Shown here in pieces: positions 52,520 through 64,000 of a stretch of 64,000 bases of DNA. Made by a program: the position numbers and the translations under genes. Origin of the DNA: Symsagittifera roscoffensis. Taxonomy: Eukaryota; Xenacoelomorpha; Acoela; Convolutidae. Where the stretch lies: the NCBI RefSeq assembly GCF_963678635.1, contig NC_087068.1, forward strand, positions 622,001-686,000. The letters are read 5' to 3'. Under the pieces are notes generated by a model. That model worked only from the letters and a program-made list of their open reading frames with translations, did not search any database and was not told the origin of the DNA. Positions within the stretch are counted from its first letter, which is position 1. Each line of letters starts with the position of its first letter.

Positions 52520-53888
52520 AAACATACCTCGAAACAGTCGAAACAATTCTCGAGCAAGAGTGAATTATACTTCGAGCAAGATCGGAATATACCTCGAGCA
52601 GAGTCGACACATACCTCGAGCACTGTTGAAATACACCACGGGCTCGGTCGAGCACCGTCAAAACATACCTCACGCATGGTCGAGCCAGATCGAAAATTAC
52701 CTCATGCACACCCGAGCATGGAGGAAACTTGCCTCGAGCACGATCAAAATACACCGCGAGCACAGTTGAAGAAAACTAAGAGCACGGCTGAAGTATACCT
52801 CGAGCACAGTCTAAACATACCTCCAGCTCGGTCGAAACAAACCTGGAAACTTACCCCAAGAACAGTCGAGCAAGGTTGAAATAAACCTCGAGCACGATCG
52901 AAGCAAACCTCGAGCACAGTCGAAACATACCTCGAGCACAGTCAAAAAATACCTCGAGCAGGGTTGAAACATACCTCGGGCACGTTCGATCACCGTCAAA
53001 ACATACATCACGCAAGTCAAGCACAGTCGAATCATACATCAAGCACAGTCAAAACATACCTCGAGCACGGTCGAAACATATCTCGAGAACAGTCGAAACA
53101 CTTCTCGAGCAATGTTGAATTATACCTCGAGCAAGACCGGAGCATACCTCGAGCACAGTCGAAACATACCTCGAGCACAGTCAAAAAATACCTCCAGCTC
53201 GGTCGAAACAAACCTCGAAACTTACCCCAAGAACAGTCAAGCAAGGTTGAAATAAACCTCGAGCACGATCGAAGTAAACCTCGAGCACAGTCGAAACATA
53301 CCTCGAGCACGGTCGAAACAATCCTCGAGCACAGTTGAAATATACCTCGAGCAACGTCGAAACATACCTCGAGCAGGTTTGAAATTTACCTCGGGCACGT
53401 TCGATCACCGTCAAAACATACATCACGCACAGTCAAGCACTGTCGAATCATCCCTCAAGCACAGTCGAAACATACCTCGAAACATTCGAAACAATTCTCG
53501 AGCAAGAGTGAATTATACTTCGAGCAAGATCGGAATATACCTCGAGCAGAGTCGACACATACCTCGAGCACTGTTGAAATACACCACGGGCACGGTCGAG
53601 CACCGTCACAACATACCTCACGCATGGTCGAGCCAGATCGAAAATTACCTCATGCACACCCGAGCATGGAGGAAACTTGCCTCGAGCACGATCAAAATAC
53701 ACCGCGAGCACAGTTGAAGAAAACTAAGAGCACGGCTGAAGTATACCTCGAGCACAGTCTAAACATACCTCCAGCTCGGTCGAAACAAACCTCGAAACTT
53801 ACCCCAAGAACAGTCGAGCAAGGTTGAAATAAACCTCGAGCACGATCGAAGTAAACCTCGAGCACAGTCGAAACATACCTCGAGCACG
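52520..53888. repeat. Higher-order repeat in the minisatellite, 948-bp period
   Basis: About 420 bp at 52,520-52,940 recur at 53,468-53,888, shown by rare variants such as GAGCAAGAGTGAATTATACT, CAGAGTCGACACATACC and CATGGAGGAAACTTGCC in the same order. Confidence 0.8.
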
Positions 53889-53959
53889 GTCAAAACAATC
53901 CTCGAGCACAGTTGAAATATACCTCGAGCACGGTCGAAACATACCTCGAGCAGGTTTGA

Positions 53960-55075
53960 AATTTACCTCGGGGACGTTCGATCACCGTCAAAACATACAT
54001 CACGCACAGTCAAGCACTGTCGAATCATCCCTCAAGCACAGTCGAAACATACCTCGAGCACGGTCGAAACATACCTCGAGAACAGTCGAAACACTTCTCG
54101 AGCAAGGTTGAATTATACCTCCTGCAAGACCGGTGTGTTCCTCGAGCACAGTCGAAACATACCTCGAGCACAGTCAAAAAATACCTCGAGCAGGGTTGAA
54201 ATATACCTCGGGCACGTTCGATCACCGTCAAAACATACATCACGCAAGTCAAGCACAGTCGAATCATACATCAAGCACAGTCAAAACATACCTCGAGCAC
54301 GGTCGAAACATACCTCGAGAACAGTCGAAACACTTCTCGAGCAATGTTGAATTATACCTCGAGCAAGACCGGAGTATACCTCGATCACAGTCGAAACATA
54401 CCTCGAGCACAGTCAAAAAATACCTCCAGCTCGGTCGAAACAAACCTCGAAACTTACCCCAAGAACAGTCGAGCAAGGTTGAAATAAATCTCGAGCACGA
54501 TCGAAGTAAACCTCGAGCACAGTCGAAACATACCTCGAGCACGGTCAAAACAATCCTCGAGCACAGTTGAAATATACCTCGAGCAACGTCGAAACATACC
54601 TCGAGCAGGTTTGAAATTTACCTCGGGCACGTTCGATCACCGTCAAAACATACATCACGCACAGTCAAGCACTGTCGAATCATCCCTCAAGCACAGTCGA
54701 AACATACCTCGAGCACGGTCGAAACATACCTCGAGAACAGCCGAAACACTTCTCGAGCAAGGTTGAATTATACCTCCTGCAAGACCGGTGTGTTCCTCGA
54801 GCACAGTCGAAACATACCTCGAGCACAGTCAAAAATACCTCGAGCAGGGTTGAAATATACCTCGGGCACGTTCGATCACCGTCAAAACATACATCACGCA
54901 AGTCAAGCACAGTCGAATCATACATCAAGCACAGTCGAAACATACCTCGAGCACGGTCGAAACATACCTCGAGAACAGTCGAAACACTTCTCGAGCAATG
55001 TTGAATTATACCTCGAGCAAGACCGGAGTATACCTCGAGCACAGTCGAAACATACCTCGAGCACAGTTGAAATAC
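53960..55075. repeat. Higher-order repeat in the minisatellite, about 650-bp period
   Basis: The rare variant CTCCTGCAAGACCGGTGTGT occurs at 54,119 and 54,773, and the flanking series of variants follows in the same order in both copies. Confidence 0.75.
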
Positions 55076-55164
55076 ACCACGGGCAATGTCGAGCACCGTC
55101 AAAACATACCTCACGCATGGTGGAGCCAGATTGAAAATTACATCGATCACGATCAAATTACACC

Positions 55165-55385
55165 TCGAGCACCTTCGAAACATACATGGAGCACGGTCGA
55201 GCACCGTCAAAAATTACCTCATGCACACTCGATCACGGTCAAAACTTACATCGAGCACGATCAAAATACACCTCGAGCACCTTCGAAACATACATGGAGC
55301 ACGGTCGAGCACCGTCAAAAATTACCTCATGCACACTCGATCACGGTCAAAACTTACATCGAGCACGATCAAAATACACCTCGAG
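55165..55385. repeat. Direct duplication (about 110 bp) within the minisatellite
   Basis: The block containing CACCTTCGAAACATACATGG, GCACCGTCAAAAATTACC and CATGCACACTCGATCACGG occurs at about 55,160 and 55,270 with almost no differences. Confidence 0.8.
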
Positions 55386-55827
55386 CACAGTTGAAGCATA
55401 CCATTAGCACTGTCGAAACATACCTCGAGCACGGCTGAAACATACCTTGAGCACAGTCGAAATAAACCTCGAAACATACCTCGACAACATTCGAGCAAGG
55501 TTGAAAAAAACCTCGAGCAAGATCGAAGTAAGCCTCGAGCACAATCGAAACATTCCTCGAGCACAGTTGAAATACATCAAAGCCACGGTCAAGCACCGTC
55601 AAAATCACCTCACGCACGGTCGAGCCCGGTCGAAATTTACATTGAGCACGATCAAAATACACCTCGAGCTTAGTCAAAACATACCTCGGACAGTGTCGAA
55701 ACATACCTGGAGCTTGGACGAAACATAACTCGAGCAGGATTGAAATGTACCTCGAGCACAATCGATCAACATCAAAACATACATCACGCACGGTCAAGCC
55801 CGGTCGAAAATTACCTCGAGCACAATC

Positions 55828-56212
55828 AAATTTGGATTTGTATTTGAATTTTAAATTTGAAACGAAGACAAAAAACAACGGTCGCTAACTTTGCTGCTCT
55901 CATCGAGTATAAATGTGCTTCGGTTTGCAATAGTCACCATCACCTCAGTCTGGGATTCTTGTTCTAAAATCTTTTATCAACCAATTCAACTAGTTTTTGA
56001 CTAAAAATTTATAGAAAAAAAGTCCAAGAAATGTTTGAAAAGCTCGAACAAGAGAACAATCTTTTTGAACAATAATCTGATAACAGAGAAAAAAATAGTC
56101 TTTATAGGGTTGAATACATATTGGATATACGCTATAGAAGCTAATCGACCTTATCAGTGCTCCTCCGAAATTGAAAAGCCGGAACAGGGGTTTGGATCGA
56201 GCACAAAATTGA
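55828..56212. other. Non-minisatellite spacer 1 inside the 22-bp array
   Basis: About 385 bp without the 22-bp unit. Its right part (from about 56,048) is a near copy of spacer 2 (58,777-58,945), with landmarks AGTCTTTATAGGGTTG, CTAATCGACCTTATCAGTGC and GTTTGGATCGAGCACAAAAT. No coding signal is clear. Confidence 0.8.
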
Positions 56213-58731
56213 AACATACCTCGAGCACGGTTGAAACAGTTGCAGTTACGGTCAAAACATACGGTTGCAGTTACGGTCGAAACATACCTCGAGCACAGTC
56301 GAAGCATACCTCAAGCACAGTCGAGCACCGTCAAAACAAACCTCACGCAAGGTCAATACTTACCTTGATCACGATCGTAATATACCGCGAGCAGAGTCGA
56401 AACACACCTCAAGCACAGTCGAAACACATCTCGAGCTCGGTGAAACATACCTCGAAGAGCACAATCAAAATATACACGAGCACAGTTGCAGTATAACTCG
56501 AGCACGGTTGGGCACCGCTAAAACGTACCTTACCCACGGTCGAGCACGGTCGAAACTTACCTCGAGCACGATCAAATTACACCTCCAGCACGGTTGAAAG
56601 ATACCTCGAGCACGATCGAAAAATACTTCGAGCACAGTGGAAGCGTACCTCGAGCACGCTCGGAACATATATCAAACACGGTTGAAAATTACCTCGAGAA
56701 CAGTCAAAACATACATCGAGCACAATCGAACTATGACACGAGCGTATTTAAAATATACCTCAAGCACGGTCGAGCACCGTCAAAACATACCTCACGCACC
56801 GTCAAAACTTACCTCGAGCTTGATCGAAATACACATCGAGCACAGTCGAACATAGCTCGAGCACGATTGAAACACACCTCACGCACGGTCGAGCACGGTG
56901 GAAACTTACCTCGAGCACGATCGAAATATACCTCGAGCGCAGTTCAAACATACCAAGAGTACGGTGGAAACATACCTCGAGCACGGTCGAATCATACCTC
57001 GATCACAGTCGAAACATACCTCGAACTTGGTCGAAACATACCTCGAGAACAGTCGAAACAATTCTCGAGCAAGAATGAATTATACCTCGAGCAAGATCGG
57101 AATATACCTCGAGTACAGTCGAAACATACCTCTAGCACAAGTTGAAATACACCACGGGCACGGTCGAGCACCGTCAAAACCTACCTCACGCATGGTAGAG
57201 GCAGATCGGAAATAACATCGAGCACAGTCAAAACATACCTGGAGGAGCACGGTCGAGCACCGTCAAAAATTATCTCATAAACAATCGAGCACGGTCGAAA
57301 TTTACCTCGAGCACCATCAAAATAACCTTGAGCGCAGTTGAAGCTGACTAAGAGCACGGTCGAAACCTACCTCGAGCACGGCTGAAACATACCTCGAGCA
57401 CAGTCCAAACATGCCTCGAGCTCGGTCGAAACAAACCTCGAAGAACACTCGAGCAAGGTTGAAATAAACCTCGAGCACGATCGAAGTAAACCTCGAGCAC
57501 AGTCGGAACATATTTCGAGCACAGTTGAAATACATCACGGACACGGTCGAGCACCGTCAAAACCACCTCACGCACGGTCGAGCACGATCGAAAATTACAT
57601 TGAGCACAATCAAATTACACCTCGAGCACAGTCGAAACAAATCTCGGAGAGTATCGAAACAAAACTCGAAGACGGTTGATATATACCTTGAGCACAATCG
57701 AAATTTACCTCGAGCACAGTCAAAACATACCTCGAGCAGGGTTGAAACATACCTCGGGCACGTTCGATCACCGTCAAAACATACATCACGCACGGTCAAG
57801 CACGGTCAAATCATACCTCGAGCACAAACGAAACATACCTCGAGCACAGTCGAAATATACCTCGAGAACAGTCGAAACAATTCTGGAGCAACGTTGAATT
57901 ATACCTCGAGCAATATCGAAATATACCTCGAAAACAGTCGAAACATTACTCGAGCACAGTTGAAATACACCACGGGCACGGTCGAGCACCGTCAAACATA
58001 TCTCACGCATTGCCGAGCCAGATCCAAAAAATTACATCGAGCACGATCGCATTACACCTCGAGCACAGTCGAAACACACCTGGAGCACGTTCGAAACATA
58101 CCTCGAGCACGGCTGAAACATACCTTGAACACAGTCGAAACATAGCTCACGCACGTTCGAAACATACCTTGAGCACAATCGGACTATTCCTCGAGCACAG
58201 TCGAAGTATACATCGCGCACGGTTGAGAAGTTGCTCGAGCACGGTCGAACAACGCCGAAACTTACCTAACGCACGGTCGAGCACGGTCAAAATTTTCCTC
58301 GAGCACGATCGGAAAATTCCTCGAGCCCAGTTTAAACTAACCTCGAGCCCGATCGAAACATACCTTGAGCACAATCGGAAAATTCCTCGAGCACATTCGA
58401 AGTATACATCGCGCACGGTTGAGAAATTGCTGGAACACGGTCGAGCACCGCCGAAACTTACCTCACGCACGGTCGAGTACGGTCAAAATTTTCCTCGACC
58501 GCGATTGGAAAATTCCTCGAGCACAGTTGAAACATACCTCGAGCACGGTCGAAAGATTCCTCGAGCACGATTGAAACTCACCTCGAGCGCAGTCGAAACA
58601 TACCTCGGGCACGGTCGAAGTATACCTCGAGCACAGTCGAAACATACTTCGAGCACAGTCGAAACATACATCGAGCACAATTGAAAAATAACTCCAGCAC
58701 CGCTGAAACATATCTCGAGCACAACTCGATT

Positions 58732-58945
58732 TTGAGTAAACAAATATAGATATAACTAGATAGAGTAAACAAATATAACAAGAGAACAACCCTTTTGAAA
58801 AATAATCTGATACTAGAGAAAAAATTAGTCTTTATAGGGTTGGATACATAATGGGTATACGCTGTAGTAGCTAATCGACCTTATCAGTGCTCGACCGAAA
58901 TTGAAAAGCCGGGACATGGGTTTGGATCGAGCACAAAATCGAAAC
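58732..58945. other. Non-minisatellite spacer 2 inside the 22-bp array
   Basis: Matches spacer 1 over about 170 bp with scattered changes, 2.73 kb apart. The left part differs (AAACAAATATAGATATAACT with a partly repeated GAGTAAACAAATATA). It suggests an older large duplication of the array, or a repeated insertion. Confidence 0.8.
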
Positions 58946-59567
58946 ATACCTCGAGCACGGTTGAAACATATCTCGAGCACAGTCAAAACATACCCCGAGC
59001 ACGGTCGAGAAATACCTCGAGCACGGTCCAGCACCGCAAAACATACCTCATGCACGGTCGAGCACGGTCGAAACTTACCTCGAGCACCATCAAAAAATAC
59101 CTCGAGCACAATCAGAACTAACCTCGAGCATGGTTGAAACATACTTCGAGCACGTTCGGGCACCGCCAAAACATACTTCACGCACGTCGAGCACTTTTGA
59201 AACTTACCTCGAGCAAGGTCGAAACATACCTCGAGCGCAGTCGAAACATACCTCGAGCACGGTCGAAAAATACCTCGAGCACATTCGAAATATACCTCAA
59301 GCACGGTCGAAACATACCTCGAGCATGTTTGAAAAGTATTCAAGCGCGGTTGAACACGTCAAAACATACCCCACCCACGGTCAAAACTAACCTCGAGCAC
59401 GATCGAAACATACCTCGAGCACGGTCGAAACATACCTCGAGCACAAAAGGAAAATTCCTCGAGCACCGTTGAAACATACATCGAGCACGGTCAAATACTT
59501 CTCGAGCACGATTGAAACTTACCTCGAGCGCAGTCGAAGCATACCTCGGGCACGGTCGAAACATACC

Positions 59568-61420
59568 TCGAGCACGGTTGAAAAATACCTCGAGCACGAT
59601 CGAAATATACCTCGAGCACAGTCGAAACATACTTCGAGCACAGTCGAAACATATACATCGAGCACAGTTGAAAAATAACTCCAGCGCCGCTGAAACATAT
59701 CTCGAGCTCGATAGAAAAAAACCTAGAGCACGGTCGAGCTCAGTGGAAACATACCTCGAGCACAGTTGAAACATACCTCGAGCACGGTTAGAATTTACCT
59801 CCAGCACGATCGGAAAATGCCTCAAGCGCAACCAAAACATTCCTTGAGCACGTTAGAAGACCGCAAAAACATACGTCACGCATGTTTGACCGCTTTCGAA
59901 CCTTTTTACGAGCACTATCGAAACATACCTCGAGCACTGTCGAAACATCTTTCGAGCACAGTCGAAACATACCTGAAGCACGGCGAACACGGTCAAAACA
60001 TACTTCATGCACGATCGAGCATGGTCGAAACTTACCTCGAGCACAATCGAAACATATCTCGAGCACGGTTGAAGTATACCTCGAGTACGGTCGAACATAG
60101 TCAAAACAAACCTCACGTAAGATCGCGCACTGTCGAAACTTACCTTGAGCACTATCGAACTATACGTCGATCACAGTCGATACATATCTCGAGTACTGTC
60201 AAAAACCTACCGCGAGCATGGTCGAAACATACCTAGAGCACAGTCTTAACATACCTCGAGCACGGTTGAAATAAACCACAAGCACGGTCAAAATTTACCT
60301 CAAGCACAATCGAAGCATACCTCGAGCACGGTGGCACAATCGAGCATAGTCAAATAATACCTCACGCGTGGTCGAGCACGGTCGCAACTTACCTCAAGCA
60401 CGGTCAAAACAAACCTCGAGCACAAGTGAAGCGTATCTCGAGCATGATTAAATTATACGTCGAGCACTCTCGAGCATTGTCAAAACAATGCTCACGCACG
60501 GTCGAGCACGGTCGAAACTTACCTCGAGTATAATCGAAACATACATCGAGCACGGTCGAAATATACTTGAGCACGGTCGAAGCATAACTCGAGCACTCTC
60601 GAAACAAATCTCAAAAGGGGTCAAAACATACCTCGAGCACGGTCGAAGTATAACTCGAGCACGGTCGAAACAAACCTCAAGCACGGTCAAAACATACCTC
60701 GAGCACGGTCGAAACTTTATTCGAGCGTGGTCGAAAGATATCTCGAGCACGGTCGAAATATATCACAAGCACGGTCAAAACTTACCTCAAGCACAATCGA
60801 AGCATACCTCGAGCACGGTCGAAACAAACCTCGAGCACAGTGGAAACGCATCTCAGTCGAGAATGGTTCAAATATACCTCGAGCACGGTCGAGGACCGTC
60901 AAAACACACCTCACGCACGGTCGAGCACGGTCGAAACTTACTTCGAGCACAATCCAAATAAACCTCGGGCAGAGTCGAAGTATACCTCGAGCACGGTCGA
61001 AATATACCTCGAGCACGGTCGAAACGTAGCTTCAAAACGGTCGAATTATACCTCAATCACGGTTAAAATATACCTCGAGCGCTGTCGAATAAAACCTTGA
61101 GCACTGTCAAAACAAACCCCGAGCAACATGGAAACATACCTCGAGCACGATCAAAAAATACCTCGACTACTGTCGAAACATACCTCGAGCACGGTCGAAA
61201 CATACCTCGAACACGGTCGAAACAATCCACAAGCACGGTCAAAACAAACTTCGAGCACGGTCGAAACATACTTAGAGTATGTTCGAACATACCTCAAGCA
61301 GGGTCAAAACATACCTCAAGCACAGTCGAACACGATTGAAACGTACCGCGAGTACGGTCGAGAAAAACCTCGAGCACGGTCAAAAGACACCGCGAGTACC
61401 TTCGAAACAAATCTCGAGCA
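59568..61420. repeat. Higher-order repeat block, copy 1 (1,853 bp)
   Basis: Matches 61,555-63,407 at a constant offset of 1,987 bp. Rare variants such as TAACTCCAGCGCCGCTGAAA, TGACCGCTTTCGAACC and TCTCAAAAGGGGTCAAAAC are present in both. Only a handful of base differences are visible, so the duplication is recent. Confidence 0.92.
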
Positions 61421-61554
61421 CGGTCGAAACATACCTCGAACACGGTCGAAACAATCCACAAGCACGGTCAAAACAAACTTCGAGCACGGTCGAAACATAC
61501 TTTGAGTATGTTCGAACATACCTCAAGCAGGGTCAAAACATACCTCAAGCACAG

Positions 61555-63407
61555 TCGAGCACGGTTGAAAAATACCTCGAGCACGATCGAAATATACCTC
61601 GAGCACAGTCGAAACATACTTCGAGCACAGTCGAAACATATACATCGAGCACAGTTGAAAAATAACTCCAGCGCCGCTGAAACATATCTCGAGCTCGATA
61701 GAAAAAAACCTAGAGCACGGTCGAGCTCAGTGGAAACATACCTCGAGCACAGTTGAAACATACCTCGAGCACGGTTAGAATTTACCTCCAGCACGATCGG
61801 AAAATGCCTCAAGCGCAACCAAAACATTCCTTGAGCACGTTAGAAGACCGCAAAAACATACGTCACGCATGGTTGACCGCTTTCGAACCTTTTTACGAGC
61901 ACTATCGAAACATACCTCGAGCACTGTCGAAACATCTTTCGAGCACAGTCGAAACATACCTGAAGCACGGCGAACACGGTCAAAACATACTTCATGCACG
62001 ATCGAGCATGGTCGAAACTTACCTCGAGCACAATCGAAACATATCTCGAGCACGGTTGAAGTATACCTCGAGTACGGTCGAACATAGTCAAAACAAACCT
62101 CACGTAAGATCGCGCACTGTCGAAACTTACCTTGAGCACTATCGAACTATACGTCGATCACAGTCGATACATATCTCGAGTACTGTCAAAAACCTACCGC
62201 GAGCATGGTCGAAACATACCTAGAGCACAGTCTTAACATACCTCGAGCACGGTTGAAATAAACCACAAGCACGGTCAAAATTTACCTCAAGCACAATCGA
62301 AGCATACCTCGAGCACGGTGGCACAATCGAGCATAGTCAAATAATACCTCACGCGTGGTCGAGCACGGTCGCAACTTACCTCAAGCACGGTCAAAACAAA
62401 CCTCGAGCACAAGTGAAGCGTATCTCGAGCATGATTAAATTATACGTCGAGCACTCTCGAGCATTGTCAAAACAATGCTCACGCACGGTCGAGCACGGTC
62501 GAAACTTACCTCGAGTATAATCGAAACATACATCGAGCACGGTCGAAATATACTTGAGCACGGTCGAAGCATAACTCGAGCACTCTCGAAACAAATCTCA
62601 AAAGGGGTCAAAACATACCTCGAGCACGGTCGAAGTATAACTCGAGCACGGTCGAAACAAACCTCAAGCACGGTCAAAACATACCTCGAGCACGGTCGAA
62701 ACTTTATTCGAGCGTGGTCGAAAGATATCTCGAGCACGGTCGAAATATATCACAAGCACGGTCAAAACTTACCTCAAGCACAATCGAAGCATACCTCGAG
62801 CACGGTCGAAACAAACCTCGAGCACAGTGGAAACGCATCTCAGTCGAGAATGGTTCAAATATACCTCGAGCACGGTCGAGGACCGTCAAAACACACCTCA
62901 CGCACGGTCGAGCACGGTCGAAACTTACTTCGAGCACAATCCAAATAAACCTCGGGCAGAGTCGAAATATACCTCGAGCACGGTCGAAATATACCTCGAG
63001 CACGGTCGAAACGTAGCTTCAAAACGGTCGAATTATACCTCAATCACGGTCAAAATATACCTCGAGCGCTGTCAAATAAAACCTTGAGCACTGTCAAAAC
63101 AAACCCCGAGCAACATGGAAACATACCTCGAGCACGATCAAAAAATACCTCGACTACTGTCGAAACATACCTCGAGCACGGTCGAAACATACCTCGAACA
63201 CGGTCGAAACAATCCACAAGCACGGTCAAAACAAACTTCGAGCACGGTCGAAACATACTTAGAGTATGTTCGAACATACCTCAAGCAGGGTCAAAACATA
63301 CCTCAAGCACAGTCGAACACGATTGAAACGTACCGCGAGTACGGTCGAGAAAAACCTCGAGCACGGTCAAAAGACACCGCGAGTACCTTCGAAACAAATC
63401 TCGAGCA
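61555..63407. repeat. Higher-order repeat block, copy 2 (1,853 bp)
   Basis: Second copy of the block at 59,568. The 134 bp between the two (61,421-61,554) repeat part of copy 1's own end (61,190-61,330), with AACACGGTCGAAACAATCCA and GAGTATGTTCGAACATACC, which hints at unequal exchange as the source. Confidence 0.92.
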
Positions 63408-63890
63408 TTGTCGAAACATACTTTGAACACGCTTGAAATATACCTCGAGCATGGTCAAAACATACCTCGAGCATGGTTGAATAATACCTCGAGCACGGGC
63501 GAAACATACCTCAAGTACGGTCGAGCACAGTCGTAACGTACTTCGAGCACGATCGGAGCACACCTCGAGCTCAGTCGTAACACACCTCGAGCACGATCGG
63601 AACATACCTCAAGCACGGTCCAAAATTACCTCGAGCACGGTCAAAACAAACCTCAAGCACGATCGAAAAAAAATCCCTCTCGAACACATTCAGAACATAC
63701 CTCCAGCTCGGTCGAATTATACCTCGAGAACGGTCGAAACTTACCTCAAGCAAGGCCGAAATATACCTGAAGCACGGTCAAAAAGTACCTCCAGCACGGT
63801 CGAAATATACCTCAAGCACGTTCAAAATATACCTCGAGCACTGTCGAATAAAACTTCTATTTCTAGAACTACTAACTTCTTCTTTTTTGG

Positions 63891-64000
63891 TGCATTGGTG
63901 CCTTGGATAATTATCTTGAGTGCAACAATTGCTAGTAACGTCTCCTTTTTTTGGTTGCATTGGTGCCTTGGATAAATGTCTTGAGTGCAACAATTGCTAC
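63891..64000. repeat. Start of a 65-bp tandem repeat running off the right edge
   Basis: TGCATTGGTGCCTTGGATAA followed by TCTTGAGTGCAACAATTGCTA occurs at 63,891 and again at 63,956 (65-bp offset). The second copy is cut by the window end. It replaces the 22-bp minisatellite from about 63,855. Confidence 0.8.

Larger units (their letters stand above)
52029..63850. repeat. 22-bp minisatellite array, about 11.8 kb
   Basis: The unit core is CTCGAGCACGGTCGAA followed by six bases, mostly ACATAC, giving a 22-bp period. Variants change CGG to CAG or CGA, TCGAA to TTGAA or TCAAA, and CTCGAG to CTCAAG; units with a one- to eight-base change in length break the phase locally (for example GGTCGAGCACGGTCGAA and CACGCACGGTCGAGC blocks). 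The consensus has no stop codon in any of the six frames, which explains many overlapping ORFs of 60-200 codons here; I do not regard these as genes. Higher-order repeats and two non-repeat spacers are listed separately. Confidence 0.95.

Noticed and set aside
52029-63850. Dozens of overlapping ORFs of 60-206 codons on both strands, as a family of repeat proteins
   Set aside because: They follow from the stop-free 22-bp consensus. Frames break at random variants, starts and ends do not coincide with unit or block borders, and no promoter or splice signals are visible.
52029-63850. CRISPR-like array
   Set aside because: The units are contiguous and mutated throughout, with no unique spacers between conserved repeats, and the sequence is eukaryotic.

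Overview
The window is animal (eukaryotic) DNA made almost wholly of transposable elements and satellite-type repeats. No bacterial genes, rRNA, tRNA or CRISPR array is visible. Nothing fixes the species. The only likely host coding sequence is one exon with the S, III and VS motifs of a GT29 sialyltransferase at about 51.5 kb. That family is typical of deuterostomes and some other metazoans, so an invertebrate with a repeat-rich genome is my best guess (inference).

Layout. (1) 1-8.3 kb, minus strand: a Ty3/gypsy-type gag-pol frame that runs off the left edge. It is open for about 8.2 kb except for two single in-frame stop codons. (2) 8.3-13.3 kb: its probable leader/LTR side, with a duplicated 185-bp hairpin unit and many CGGAGGGT motifs, then unassigned DNA. 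(3) 13,952-36,057: a second, very large LTR element on the plus strand. It has TG...CA LTRs of 413 and 399 bp and a 4-bp target duplication (ATAG), and it sits inside an older degenerate minisatellite. In order it holds a leader with paired hairpins, a small upstream ORF, gag with a CCHC knuckle, a canonical -1 slippery site at the gag/pro overlap, protease, RT, RNase H, integrase with a GPY/F-like module, two small hydrophobic ORFs, an env-like region with membrane segments, and further unassigned ORF remnants. Pol and env are broken by frameshifts and stops. (4) Inside its RT/RNase H region lies a 3.9-kb APE-type non-LTR retrotransposon with an intact 1.2-k-residue ORF and C-terminal CCHC fingers. 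Its ORF starts within an in-frame run of 29 ATG codons, and the element is flanked by pieces of itself in head-to-tail order.

(5) 36.1-39.9 kb: intergenic DNA with twin hairpins and a foldback structure full of AGATCT palindromes. (6) 40.0-49.5 kb: a mosaic array of five repeat modules (A-E) in permuted, partly deleted order, one junction split by a 1.5-kb insertion. (7) 49.5-51.3 kb: AT-rich ATCGATTATAAT-type repeats interrupted by long G and C tracts. (8) The GT29 exon. (9) 52.0-63.85 kb: a 22-bp minisatellite with higher-order repeats, including a near-identical 1,853-bp block at a 1,987-bp period. (10) From 63.86 kb: the start of a 65-bp tandem repeat.

The most unusual signals are the ATG-microsatellite/ORF fusion and permuted structure of the non-LTR element, the size and extra ORFs of the LTR element, and the 22-bp repeat, which reads as the same stop-free 22-residue peptide in all three frames of a strand.
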